Below are positions 54,875-62,845 of a stretch of 64,000 nt of DNA, piece by piece. Position numbers and translations under genes: made by a program. This stretch comes from Bacillaceae bacterium SAS-127 (GTDB taxonomy: Bacteria; Bacillota; Bacilli; Bacillales; Domibacillaceae): positions 1 to 64,000 of the forward strand of contig NKXN01000034.1 of NCBI GenBank assembly GCA_002261155.1, given 5' to 3'. A model generated the notes under the pieces. The model searched no databases and was not told the DNA's origin. It saw only the letters and a program-made list of their open reading frames with translations. Every line of letters begins with the position of its first letter. Within the stretch, counting starts at the first letter, position 1.

Positions 54875-56521
54875 CTAATAACCTCCAGTTTCACGATAAG
54901 GGTTATAAATTAAAGCTGTCGCATCAGAATATTCATGTAATAGACCATTTTTCTTCAGTTTCATGCGCAGCCGATTTTCATTATTCGCATAAATTCTCAA
55001 ATTAATGCCTTCACTTTCATGTAATCCTGAAATTCTAGCTTCGTTTGGTCCAATAATAATATTATATTTCTTATATAATTCATCCATAAATTGGTGGAAA
55101 TCCATTTCTGAACGAGCAACTAAAACAGAATAAACAAGGCTTGTCAGAAATGTATCCGACATCACATACCTCCCCTGTACCCCTGTTCCATATAATAGAA
55201 ATCCCCCATCTCTTCCTAACGTACGTACGATAGGGAATTGACTCTTATTTAATTCATTCCTGGAAATTTCTTTAATTTTTCGTCTTAATAGCTTTAATGC
55301 TTGGTCATCATCTGATACTTCTATCGCATGTATAAGCTCATTTTTTGTTCTAGATTTTGCTTGGTGATATCCAATATCATGTAAAAATAACTTATATTTA
55401 TTTTTATCAGTAGAGGATTTAGCATCATCTCTCCAACGAATGAGCATTTCATGGGCATCCTGCTCTGGGATTATCTTTTCTAAGTGTTTGTCTGTGAAGC
55501 TATCAAAGCTCTCTCTAATAATTCTTTCGTGATCTTTAAAAGCATGGTGGGCTAACCTTTTAATATTCGGCTCCTGACCATCTAGACAATCAATAACAAA
55601 CTGGACATTTTCACCACTAATTTGTTCTGCTTGATGAATCATATAACGATACAATTGGAAACAAATGAGAGACGTTAACAAACTAAACATTTCATATACA
55701 TCAATTCGCAAGCTCAATAAAGCATTTAATTCATCTGCCATTTCATCATAGAGTGGCAAGTCATCACAAGGTAACAATGGATATTCTTTTTTCTCATACT
55801 CCTTGAAATGGTATTCTAGACTTTCATCCTTAATTAAAGTAGATGGATACTTTGGTTGTTCATAATTCACTACGCAGGATTCCTCTAATTCAGTGCAAAT
55901 ACGCCTGATTATAGTTTGAATATTTTGGTTATTGGTTAAAAGTTCATTTAGCTTTTCTTCTATTGATTTCTTTAATTCTGGACGATTTTTTGTACCATAT
56001 GTAAGCATTAGATAATACAACTCACCTCCACGTCCGAAAAAATTCCGTTCGAAAGGCAAACTATTTGAATCTTTATTTTTCCTTACTTCGAAGAACAATA
56101 AAGTCTCATTTAACGGAAATAGCATTTTAGCGTACCAACTACGATCATCTTTCCCACCTTTTTTTGGCAAATCAATTGATAAATGTTGAAAGAACTCTTG
56201 TAAATCACCTAATTCTTGCTCATCAATCCCTAACTCTTTTATTAAGTTTTCTTTCTTTTCTTGTTCAAAATGTACATAATCACTAGAGCCATCTTTTGCT
56301 CGTTTCCCCTCTTTTTCACCTTCAAAAACAAAGCTTCGGAACTCCGTCATTTTCTTTCTATCATAATAGTAGGCGCCTAGCTTATATTGTGTACCAGCCA
56401 TAATATTTAGAAATTCCAGTGTATACTCAGGACCTCTTTGCCCATCTTTAAAACGATGGCCCCAGATTTTTTCAGAAATTCGAGTAGAAAATGTCGCATT
56501 CTTATCCTTTGTTTCCATCAT
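54875..56521 (-). CDS. sspG: DptG/SspG-like phosphorothioation-dependent restriction protein
   Basis: A 548-residue soluble protein with no recognised catalytic motif. N-terminal part: STRISEKIWGHRFKDGQRGP then EYTLEFLNIM; a KKGGKDDRSWYAKMLFP stretch; a C-terminal segment with RTLGRDGGFLLYGTGVQGRY then VMSDTFLTSLVYSVL, resembling DptG. Its position between an F-type ATPase and an H-type motor matches dptFGH and sspFGH loci. The ATG has GGGGTG upstream. It starts 11 bases after sspF and its tail contains the ribosome site for sspH. Identity rests on context and general resemblance. Confidence 0.68.
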   Translation of the reverse strand: MMETKDKNATFSTRISEKIWGHRFKDGQRGPEYTLEFLNIMAGTQYKLGAYYYDRKKMTEFRSFVFEGEKEGKRAKDGSSDYVHFEQEKKENLIKELGIDEQELGDLQEFFQHLSIDLPKKGGKDDRSWYAKMLFPLNETLLFFEVRKNKDSNSLPFERNFFGRGGELYYLMLTYGTKNRPELKKSIEEKLNELLTNNQNIQTIIRRICTELEESCVVNYEQPKYPSTLIKDESLEYHFKEYEKKEYPLLPCDDLPLYDEMADELNALLSLRIDVYEMFSLLTSLICFQLYRYMIHQAEQISGENVQFVIDCLDGQEPNIKRLAHHAFKDHERIIRESFDSFTDKHLEKIIPEQDAHEMLIRWRDDAKSSTDKNKYKLFLHDIGYHQAKSRTKNELIHAIEVSDDDQALKLLRRKIKEISRNELNKSQFPIVRTLGRDGGFLLYGTGVQGRYVMSDTFLTSLVYSVLVARSEMDFHQFMDELYKKYNIIIGPNEARISGLHESEGINLRIYANNENRLRMKLKKNGLLHEYSDATALIYNPYRETGGY

Positions 56522-56532
56522 CTTTCACCCCA

Positions 56533-58248
56533 TTAATCGAAATCTTCTTCAAATTGTTCTGTCGACTGCACTGATCTAAACTGAATTTCCTTTAGAACAT
56601 ACGCAGCTTCCGAAGAGTGATACTTCAACATACGAACTACTGATTCACCACTGTGGTTCGTGTTGATTAGCTTGTTTTTAAAATTATTCAGTAAAATTTC
56701 AACATCTTCTTTAAACACACTTAACATACCACCATATGCAATGCGTAATAAATATTCAAAGACCACTAGATTAACCTTCAATGTTGCTTGCTTAATCTTT
56801 ATTTCAAAGAAAGCGTTTTTCCGATCAAGTTTTGCCTCTCCCTTAGGTACACAAAACTCGATATCAGCAAAATTGATACAGTTATAAACATAAAGTTTTT
56901 CCGACACTACATATAAAGTAGCTGTTGGTGAATAAATCATCTGTTTAGCGAAATAATTATTTAGACCATTCACTAAATCCATTTTCAACGACGAATCTAA
57001 TAACTCTGGTTTGCTCAAAATGTTCAAGAATAACTGGCGGTTTTTAAATAGAACTAATCGCTCTACATTTTTAACTTTGTTAAATTCAAAGAAATACTTT
57101 CTTCTCAGTCTCGGCATCCAATTATCAACGAGTTCTAGCCCATTATTCTGGTCAGATTGATAATTCTGACGGTATTTTTTTAAAATATGTAGAAAATATC
57201 CGTATTCTGTATCGATACTGTCTCCATACATTTCTTCGTGAATTATTGCTAGTGTATCTCCCAATAAATCACCACTGAAAATGAAATCATCAATTAGCGT
57301 ATCTGATATAAATCCAGGGTCAAATGACTTCAAATCCTGTATGCCAGCAATGTCCGCAAATTCATCATTAGGTAATGTATGACCGAAGAAATTTTCGTAA
57401 TAAACACGTTTTGACTGTTCTTTTAATGCTGGTGCATCTGCTTTATGTATATCTTCACAATTAAGGCCACCCAAATGCATATATGCCATATGTATGAGTA
57501 GCTCTCGCATTGTCATATGTGATTGAATTGTGTCTAGTGAACGATATAGCCTGTTCACTCGGACATTAACAGGTTTATCTTTCAATTTATTGTGATTATG
57601 ATAAATAATACATTGATGATTTTTAATGCATCCCGTACATACTCCCCAATGCTCTTCCTTATTCCATTCTTCTAAAATATTTCGTGCAATAACAGATGAA
57701 GAGGTATGTAGTAGGTTGAACACTTGTAAACGACTCATATCTGCCGTATGTCCTATAAGAAACTGCTGCGTTATCATTGTTTTCAATGTAGCCAACTGTG
57801 TATTCTGAGAGAGTGCATACGTTAACTTCCCCTCATTTGCAGCAATTAGATAATATACACGTTCATTATTTTCAATCACGTGCTGAAGATTCAACAGTTC
57901 TTGATTAATTACTTCGTCTCTAAGCTCTGATAAGTCCTTAATAATACGAACTTCATAGTCTTGATAATGACATTTTTCAATTCCTACAGGATCCCAAGCT
58001 TCAAATAGTTTTCCAGTAAGCGCCTCGTAAACATTTCTGCAGATACGTGTCTTACCATCACCCGCATTTCCTGTTATCACCACTGATTTAGGTTGACTTT
58101 TAAAAATATTGATAATAGAATCATTAATATTCGTTTGAATACTATATTCTACATTCGAAGTATGCTCATCGAAAATTTTTGAATTATCTGCGGTTGTAAC
58201 ATCATATTGCTCCATAAATTGTACAAATGGATTAATAGTCATCTCCAT
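56533..58248 (-). CDS. sspF: DptF/SspF-like restriction ATPase
   Basis: A 571-residue P-loop protein. Walker A is GNAGDGKT (residues 60-67), a form typical of DptF, followed by YYLIAANEGKL (about 132-142). Cysteines 204, 207 and 213 (CTGCIKNHQC) look like a zinc-binding knuckle. It is the first gene of the minus-strand ssp operon; sspG follows after 11 bases. In dptFGH systems all three proteins are needed for attack on DNA that lacks the sulfur modification. No nuclease motif is visible. The 5' region holds hairpins but no clear promoter consensus. Confidence 0.75.
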   Translation of the reverse strand: MEMTINPFVQFMEQYDVTTADNSKIFDEHTSNVEYSIQTNINDSIINIFKSQPKSVVITGNAGDGKTRICRNVYEALTGKLFEAWDPVGIEKCHYQDYEVRIIKDLSELRDEVINQELLNLQHVIENNERVYYLIAANEGKLTYALSQNTQLATLKTMITQQFLIGHTADMSRLQVFNLLHTSSSVIARNILEEWNKEEHWGVCTGCIKNHQCIIYHNHNKLKDKPVNVRVNRLYRSLDTIQSHMTMRELLIHMAYMHLGGLNCEDIHKADAPALKEQSKRVYYENFFGHTLPNDEFADIAGIQDLKSFDPGFISDTLIDDFIFSGDLLGDTLAIIHEEMYGDSIDTEYGYFLHILKKYRQNYQSDQNNGLELVDNWMPRLRRKYFFEFNKVKNVERLVLFKNRQLFLNILSKPELLDSSLKMDLVNGLNNYFAKQMIYSPTATLYVVSEKLYVYNCINFADIEFCVPKGEAKLDRKNAFFEIKIKQATLKVNLVVFEYLLRIAYGGMLSVFKEDVEILLNNFKNKLINTNHSGESVVRMLKYHSSEAAYVLKEIQFRSVQSTEQFEEDFD

Positions 58249-58429
58249 ATCCTAGCCCCCAGTGCATTCAAGGTTCACTCTAAAATTTTTATACAAATTA
58301 CTTTTTGAGTAAATTTTACCACAAAAACAAACATTTTCCTAAACTATTATAACAATTTCACACTTCCATTTTCCTATTGTAAGAAATAGTAATTTACCAA
58401 CCCCAACCTAAACTTAGATACAAATAATA

Positions 58430-58465
58430 ATTCATCAAGTTTTAGGCTAATGAAACTTGATGAAT
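58430..58465. terminator. Hairpin in the gap between sspF and the chemoreceptor gene
   Basis: ATTCATCAAGTTT and AAACTTGATGAAT are perfect arms around TAGGCTAATG. The 385-base gap contains no gene; a second imperfect stem is at about 58469-58502 (ACAACAATGTTT / AAATGTTGT), and AAGGGA...TCCCTT at 58516-58551 a third. No T run follows the first, so terminator function is uncertain; this may be the island edge. Confidence 0.45.
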
Positions 58466-58633
58466 CTATCGCTACACAACAATGTTTACGTAGCGACAAA
58501 TGTTGTAAAACCGTAAGGGAATAGCAGGACTTTCACACTAGTAAATCCCTTATCATTAGGTTACTATTGTAACTAAGTATGGGTTTTTTGGAATGATTAT
58601 GTCGATTTTCAAATGAGGTTAGGGGGTCTTTAT

Positions 58634-60313
58634 GTGAAGGTAGGAATTCGGACGAAGTTGTTTGGTGCTTTCGTTGTGATGCTGGGCTTTTTGGTTGTTC
58701 TTGGTGGCATTAGTATTGCTCATATTGTCAAGACGAATCAGATGCTGTCAGATATTAAGAAGAATGAAGAAATTATGGTCGGTTATAATGATATCGCCTT
58801 TCATACGGTTCGATCGAATGCGGCGATTCGTGGATATATGAATTATAAGAAGGATTTTATGAAGGAGAATCATTATTCAATTCGCGAGGAAGTTCACGCT
58901 TCTATTGATCGGTTGAAGGAATTGGGTGTGACGGACGCGAAATTTGTCCAGTTTGAAAAGGACTTCGTGGCGTGGGAGCAGGCGATTGATGAGCAGGTGA
59001 TGCCGTTAATTGATGCGAATAAGTTGCCTGAGGCGTTGAAGGTATCGGCGCCGATTTTGGGAGAGGGCTCACAGAAGTTGGTCGTTTTCTCAAAGGATAA
59101 TGCGAAACAGATTGATAAGCAAATTGCGAGTGAAATCGAGCAGATGAATGCGAGCGGTAGTTTCATTTTTATTTTGACAGCGATTGTCGTTGTTGTCAGT
59201 TTGATTGTCGGTGCGGTTCTTGCGTTTGTGTTCGGAAATGGTGTGTCGAGAGCGATTCAGCAGATCATTTCGCAAGTGAAGCAATTTGCCTCTGGAGATT
59301 TCACTGTGACGTTTGATACGAAGCTTCGTGATGAGTTTGGGATGCTTGCTTCTTCGATGAATGAGATGACGAGTACGCTTGGGAATACGCTAAATCAAAT
59401 TAGTTCATCAGCGGAGCAAGTGGCGGCGACGGCTGAGCAGCTGACGGCGAGTAGTCAAGAAGTGAGTAAGGCTACCGTCGATATCGGAGGCGCCATTCAA
59501 AATATCTCTTCAGGGATCGAGAAGCAAAATGATAAAACGCAACATACGGGCCAGCAAGTGAACAATGTCGCTCATGAAACGGATCAAATTTCAATGAAGA
59601 TCCAGTCGGTGAATGAACAAACGGATCTAGCGACAGAAAAAGCGAATCAAGGTCGTGATTTTGCGAACAATGTGACAGCACAGATGGATACGATTTTAAC
59701 GAAGACGAATCAAATTACAACGAGCTTGCATGAGCTAAAGGCGAAATCAACGACCATCACAGAGATGGTGGCGATCATTTCGAATATTGCTGAGCAAACG
59801 AACCTTCTTGCCTTGAACGCGTCGATTGAAGCGGCTCGTGCCGGAGAGCATGGAAAAGGGTTTGCCGTGGTAGCGTCAGAGGTTCGTAAATTAGCAGAGC
59901 AATCGGGAAATGCCGCTCAAGAGATTCATGCGCTCGTCGATACGATTACGGCGCACACAGACCAAGTCGTTCAAGAGATGGACAGTAACAACGCTTCGGT
60001 ACAAAAAGGAAAAGAAATGGTCGATTTGACTGGGGCGACTTTCGCTGATATCTCGCAGGCGGTGGAACGCGTGCAAGCTGAGGCAAATGATGTAACAACA
60101 GCAATTCACAATATGCACGAAAACATTCAATCAATCGTTCAAGACACAAATTCGATCGTGAGCATTTCCGGTGAATTCACGGACGAATCACAAACGGTGG
60201 CAGCGGCGATTCAAGAAGAAAGTGCGATGATGGAAGAAGTAGCGGCAGCGGCGAACGAGCTTGCGCATATGGCGATAGAGCTACAGGAATCTGTTAGTCA
60301 ATTTAAATATTAA
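58634..60313 (+). CDS. Methyl-accepting chemotaxis protein with four-helix-bundle sensor
   Basis: A 559-residue chemoreceptor. First membrane segment about 5-27, then a mainly helical extracellular sensor of about 150 residues (4HB-type), second membrane segment about 178-203, HAMP to about 258, and the signalling domain with tip [20 protein letters not shown]. It ends SVSQFKY, a conserved terminal tail. GTG 58634 is chosen because a GGGGG site lies 7 bases upstream. A tail fragment of a very similar gene is present at 62673-62735. Composition is less AT-rich than the ssp island, so it marks the return to core DNA. Confidence 0.9.
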   Translation: MKVGIRTKLFGAFVVMLGFLVVLGGISIAHIVKTNQMLSDIKKNEEIMVGYNDIAFHTVRSNAAIRGYMNYKKDFMKENHYSIREEVHASIDRLKELGVTDAKFVQFEKDFVAWEQAIDEQVMPLIDANKLPEALKVSAPILGEGSQKLVVFSKDNAKQIDKQIASEIEQMNASGSFIFILTAIVVVVSLIVGAVLAFVFGNGVSRAIQQIISQVKQFASGDFTVTFDTKLRDEFGMLASSMNEMTSTLGNTLNQISSSAEQVAATAEQLTASSQEVSKATVDIGGAIQNISSGIEKQNDKTQHTGQQVNNVAHETDQISMKIQSVNEQTDLATEKANQGRDFANNVTAQMDTILTKTNQITTSLHELKAKSTTITEMVAIISNIAEQTNLLALNASIEAARAGEHGKGFAVVASEVRKLAEQSGNAAQEIHALVDTITAHTDQVVQEMDSNNASVQKGKEMVDLTGATFADISQAVERVQAEANDVTTAIHNMHENIQSIVQDTNSIVSISGEFTDESQTVAAAIQEESAMMEEVAAAANELAHMAIELQESVSQFKY

Positions 60314-60321
60314 AGAGTTTG

Positions 60322-60356
60322 AAAGGAGAGCGACTTGTCCTAGCGCTCTCCTTTTA
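60322..60356 (+). terminator. Terminator of the chemoreceptor gene
   Basis: GGAGAGCG and CGCTCTCC around ACTTGTCCTAG with T run. A near-identical terminator at 62704-62735 follows the remnant. Confidence 0.9.
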
Positions 60357-60404
60357 TAATATATGGTATTATTAAGAAAAATAAGAATGGGTAGTTTTAC
60401 CATT

Positions 60405-60590
60405 ATGATCAATAAGCAAAAGATACGACAGGCGCTTCCTTGGTTTGGAGTGGTTTTTTCATCGATTATCAAGCTTGTTAATTACTCGACTGATAATGGA
60501 AAATGGGCTGGCTATGTCGCGATGACTTTATTTATCGTCGTACTTATTTTGCGAATTGTCTCTTGGGAGCGGAAGAAAGAAGAAGAGTAG
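60405..60590 (+). CDS. Small two-helix membrane protein
   Basis: A 61-residue protein with two probable membrane helices (LPWFGVVFSSIIKLVNY and YVAMTLFIVVLILRIVSW) and a basic/acidic tail RKKEEE. The frame is open from 60363, but a TATAAT at 60355-60360 makes a later start likely; ATG 60405 gives the conserved-looking MINKQKIRQALPW N-terminus. No good ribosome site is present, so the start is uncertain. It is followed by the TTG gene at 60605, whose ribosome site lies right after the stop codon. Unknown function. Confidence 0.5.
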   Translation: MINKQKIRQALPWFGVVFSSIIKLVNYSTDNGKWAGYVAMTLFIVVLILRIVSWERKKEEE

Positions 60591-60604
60591 AGGGGGGAAA
60601 TATT

Positions 60605-61006
60605 TTGAAAAAATTTATTGTGCTGACTTTTCTTTTGATCGGTGTCGTCGTTTATATGCAAATGAGCGATGAACGTAATAAAGAGCTCGAACAATCTGTG
60701 CTTGCGGCTATGAAAAAAGAAAGTGTAGAGGAAATTGATTTAAATCAGTTCACAGACTTTGATTGGGAACAAGCCTATCTCTTTTCTCCTTACACTCCGC
60801 AAGAAGATATCAGTGGGCAATTGGGAATCAATTATAAAGACCCAAGTCGCATAGATATGAGAGATGATATTAACTTACTTGTCTTTCTTAATAAGAACAA
60901 AGTCGTTCAATACGCAGAAATCTCTCGTGAATACGGCGATTTATTGATCACCACTGATGATGGCTTGTCCCCTTCTAATGCCACTTTAACAATTAAAAGG
61001 CATTAA
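60605..61006 (+). CDS. Small exported or anchored protein, unknown function
   Basis: A 133-residue protein. KKFIVLTFLLIGVVVYMQM is a signal peptide or membrane anchor; the rest is a compact alpha-beta domain (FTDFDWEQAYLFSPYTP, VFLNKNKVVQYAEISREYGD) with no cysteine. Similar small exported proteins with the FDWEQAYLFSPYTP type of sequence are common in Bacillus and undefined. TTG start with GGGGGG 7 bases upstream. A copy of the interspersed repeat begins directly after the TAA. Confidence 0.65.
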   Translation: MKKFIVLTFLLIGVVVYMQMSDERNKELEQSVLAAMKKESVEEIDLNQFTDFDWEQAYLFSPYTPQEDISGQLGINYKDPSRIDMRDDINLLVFLNKNKVVQYAEISREYGDLLITTDDGLSPSNATLTIKRH

Positions 61007-61037
61007 TTCGACAAAAGTCGGGGAGTGACAGGCACCT
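61007..61037 (+). repeat. Interspersed repeat copy
   Basis: TTCGACAAAAGTCGGGG, AGTGACAGGCACCT, right end lost; starts next to the stop codon of the preceding gene. Confidence 0.8.
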
Positions 61038-61077
61038 ATTTAGGATCGATTCTTTTGACTGTCCATCCATTTATCAA

Positions 61078-61126
61078 AAAACAAGTCTGTATCTCCGCTA
61101 AATCTACAGAGATACAGGCTTGTTTA
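61078..61126. terminator. Terminator between two repeat copies
   Basis: AAACAAG..CTGTATCTC and GAGATACAG..CTTGTTT make a long stem. Serves the minus-strand flavoprotein gene and/or the small gene at 60605. Confidence 0.75.
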
Positions 61127-61137
61127 ACTTTATATTA

Positions 61138-61185
61138 TTCGACAAAATCCGAGGAGTGACAGGCACCTGTATTGGCACCTGTATT
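61138..61185 (+). repeat. Interspersed repeat copy with duplicated end
   Basis: TTCGACAAAATCCGAGGAG, TGACAGGCACCTGTATT, then a second GGCACCTGTATT in tandem; the second unit reaches the stop codon of the flavoprotein gene at 61184. Confidence 0.8.
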
Positions 61186-62095
61186 AAAAATTTTCATTGA
61201 TGATGTCCATATTGACTGTTTTAGCTACTTGGCTTCCTTCTGCACCTGCTATGCTTAGCGACGTAGATTTAAGGTTCTTACATTCTCCTGCTACATATAT
61301 ATTTGGTTCGGATGTCCGCGCCAAACCATCTGTAGCGATATGACCATGCTCGTTGATTTCACACCCAAGTTTTTCTGCAAAGTCATTCGTTCTTTTGTAC
61401 GTAGGAGAAATAAACCCTCCCGTTCTCTCAATCACCATCCCTGAATCAAACTCTACCGCTTTTAACATCCCATTGTCACCACACAGTTTTGTTATCCGAG
61501 ATTCAATCGTCTCTATCCCCTTTTGTTGGAACAGTTCAATCGTACGATCTTTAAATTGATGTCCGTTCGATGCAATGATGATATTTTTAGACCAATTGTA
61601 TACAAGTTTCCCTAAATGAATAGCGTGCTCATCACTTTCAGCTATCACAATAAGTGGTTGATTTTTTACTTCACACCCATCGCAATAGGGACAACTGAAC
61701 ATGCTTTTTCCATAAAACTCGCTAACATTCATGTTGTTAGGAAAAACCTCTTGAATACCGGTTGATAATATTATTTTACTTACTTCAAAGATCTCCCCAT
61801 TTTCTGTATGAATCAAAAATTTTCTACCTTCTATTTTACTGATATTTTTAACTGCCTGATTAACTAACTTTACATTGTCATAATGTTGAATATCCTTCAT
61901 CGCTAACTGCTTAAATTCATGAGGTGTTACACCGTCTCTTGTCAAATAGCCGTGTGATTTTTTCGTCACTCTGTTACGATTTGTTCCATTATCGAAAATC
62001 ACTGTATTTCTTAATGATAAACCTAAATAAAGACCGGCGCTCAATCCTGCTGCTCCTCCACCTATAATGGCACACTCAAATTGTTCCAAAATCAT
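61184..62095 (-). CDS. Thioredoxin-reductase-like FAD/NAD(P) oxidoreductase
   Basis: A 303-residue flavoprotein of the thioredoxin-reductase type. ECAIIGGGAAGLSAGLYL is the FAD-binding motif, the redox pair is in SCPYCDGCEV, and NIYVAGECKNLKSTSLSIAG is the second FAD motif. NAD(P)-binding residues are in IVIAESDEHAIHLGKL; this lacks a perfect GxGxxA pattern (ESDEHA), as in some TrxB-like enzymes that do not act on thioredoxin, so cofactor use is uncertain. GGAAAGGGG precedes the ATG. The Rrf2 gene lies upstream on the same strand with an operator in between (62115-62148). Confidence 0.85.
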   Translation of the reverse strand: MILEQFECAIIGGGAAGLSAGLYLGLSLRNTVIFDNGTNRNRVTKKSHGYLTRDGVTPHEFKQLAMKDIQHYDNVKLVNQAVKNISKIEGRKFLIHTENGEIFEVSKIILSTGIQEVFPNNMNVSEFYGKSMFSCPYCDGCEVKNQPLIVIAESDEHAIHLGKLVYNWSKNIIIASNGHQFKDRTIELFQQKGIETIESRITKLCGDNGMLKAVEFDSGMVIERTGGFISPTYKRTNDFAEKLGCEINEHGHIATDGLARTSEPNIYVAGECKNLKSTSLSIAGAEGSQVAKTVNMDIINENF

Positions 62096-62114
62096 TTCCC
62101 CTTTCCTGTTTTTA

Positions 62115-62148
62115 ATTATAGATATTATAGACTCTTAATATCTATAAT
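62115..62148. promoter_or_regulatory. Operator palindrome before the flavoprotein gene
   Basis: ATTATAGATATT (62115-62126) and AATATCTATAAT (62137-62148) are perfect inverted 12-base arms ten bases apart, covering a TATAAT -10 on the minus strand. A related AATTATCTATTATAG lies before the Rrf2 gene, so Rrf2 may control both. Confidence 0.65.
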
Positions 62149-62183
62149 TAGTATAAAATGAAAGAGTTGAGCCGTCAATCCAC

Positions 62184-62579
62184 TCAACTCCCTTCGATTT
62201 CTTTGGCGATATCGAATATTCTTTTTGTTTTCAATTCTTCTTCCATCTTTTTTTCCGCTTCTAACATGACCTGATATACAAGACAGTTAGAACCATGTAC
62301 GGGATCACATTCAAATAATGAAGATTTCCCTTCTATCGCCTGGATCACATCAAAAAATGTCAGCTCTTTTGCATTATACGGTAAGCTATACCCACCATTC
62401 ACACCTGATGTTGATACAATCATTCCTGCCTTTACTAGTTGCGAAAGGATTTTCGATAGGTAAGTAGTAGATATTTGTTGTTGGCTCGCTAGTTCTTGTA
62501 CACCAATTGAAGTATTTGAATCTTGCCTAGCTAAATAAATCAACGTGTGTAAAGCGTAATTGGTAGCTTTGGAATATTT
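62184..62579 (-). CDS. Rrf2 family transcriptional regulator
   Basis: A 131-residue regulator. YSKATNYALHTLIYLA, VQELASQQQISTTYLSKILS and GVNGGYSL are the Rrf2 winged helix. Cysteines in FECDPVHGSNCLVY (two) lie where Rrf2 proteins bind an iron-sulfur cluster or sense redox, one fewer than the three of IscR, which fits a YwnA/NsrR-like or thiol-based sensor. GTG 62579 gives the family start KYSKATNYALHTL; an ATG six codons earlier is also possible. Likely regulator of the flavoprotein gene, giving redox or nitrosative-stress control (inference). Confidence 0.85.
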   Translation of the reverse strand, partial: KYSKATNYALHTLIYLARQDSNTSIGVQELASQQQISTTYLSKILSQLVKAGMIVSTSGVNGGYSLPYNAKELTFFDVIQAIEGKSSLFECDPVHGSNCLVYQVMLEAEKKMEEELKTKRIFDIAKEIEGS

Positions 62580-62672
62580 CACGGTACCTTGCTCCATTCT
62601 AACAGTGATTAATTATCTATTATAGAATGTAACGCTGACAATTAATAGTGAGAACGTCAATATTTTTGTGTA

Positions 62673-62735
62673 GTGAGTCAGTTTAAATATTAAGCAACGT
62701 AACAGGAGAGCGCCTTTTCTTAGCGTTCTCCTTTC
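62673..62735 (+). pseudogene. 3' tail and terminator of a lost chemoreceptor gene
   Basis: GTGAGTCAGTTTAAATATTAA encodes a final SQFKY plus stop like the chemoreceptor at 58634-60313, and is followed at 62704-62735 by GGAGAGCG...CGTTCTCC, nearly the same terminator. Everything upstream of the tail is missing. This is a remnant of a tandem chemoreceptor gene. Confidence 0.8.
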
Positions 62736-62845
62736 CTGATGACAGAACATTTGTCGTTTTCATCGGCACGAGCAAGAAGTGCCATGCTATTTTCATTCTA
62801 TCCCGTATTAACGGGCTGTAAGACCTTACTGAGTCAAGTTTCACT

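Noticed and set aside
43300-58620. dnd modification genes or an sspE gene within the island
   Set aside because: No DndD, DndE or DUF262/DUF1524 protein is encoded; only the FGH-type restriction half is present.
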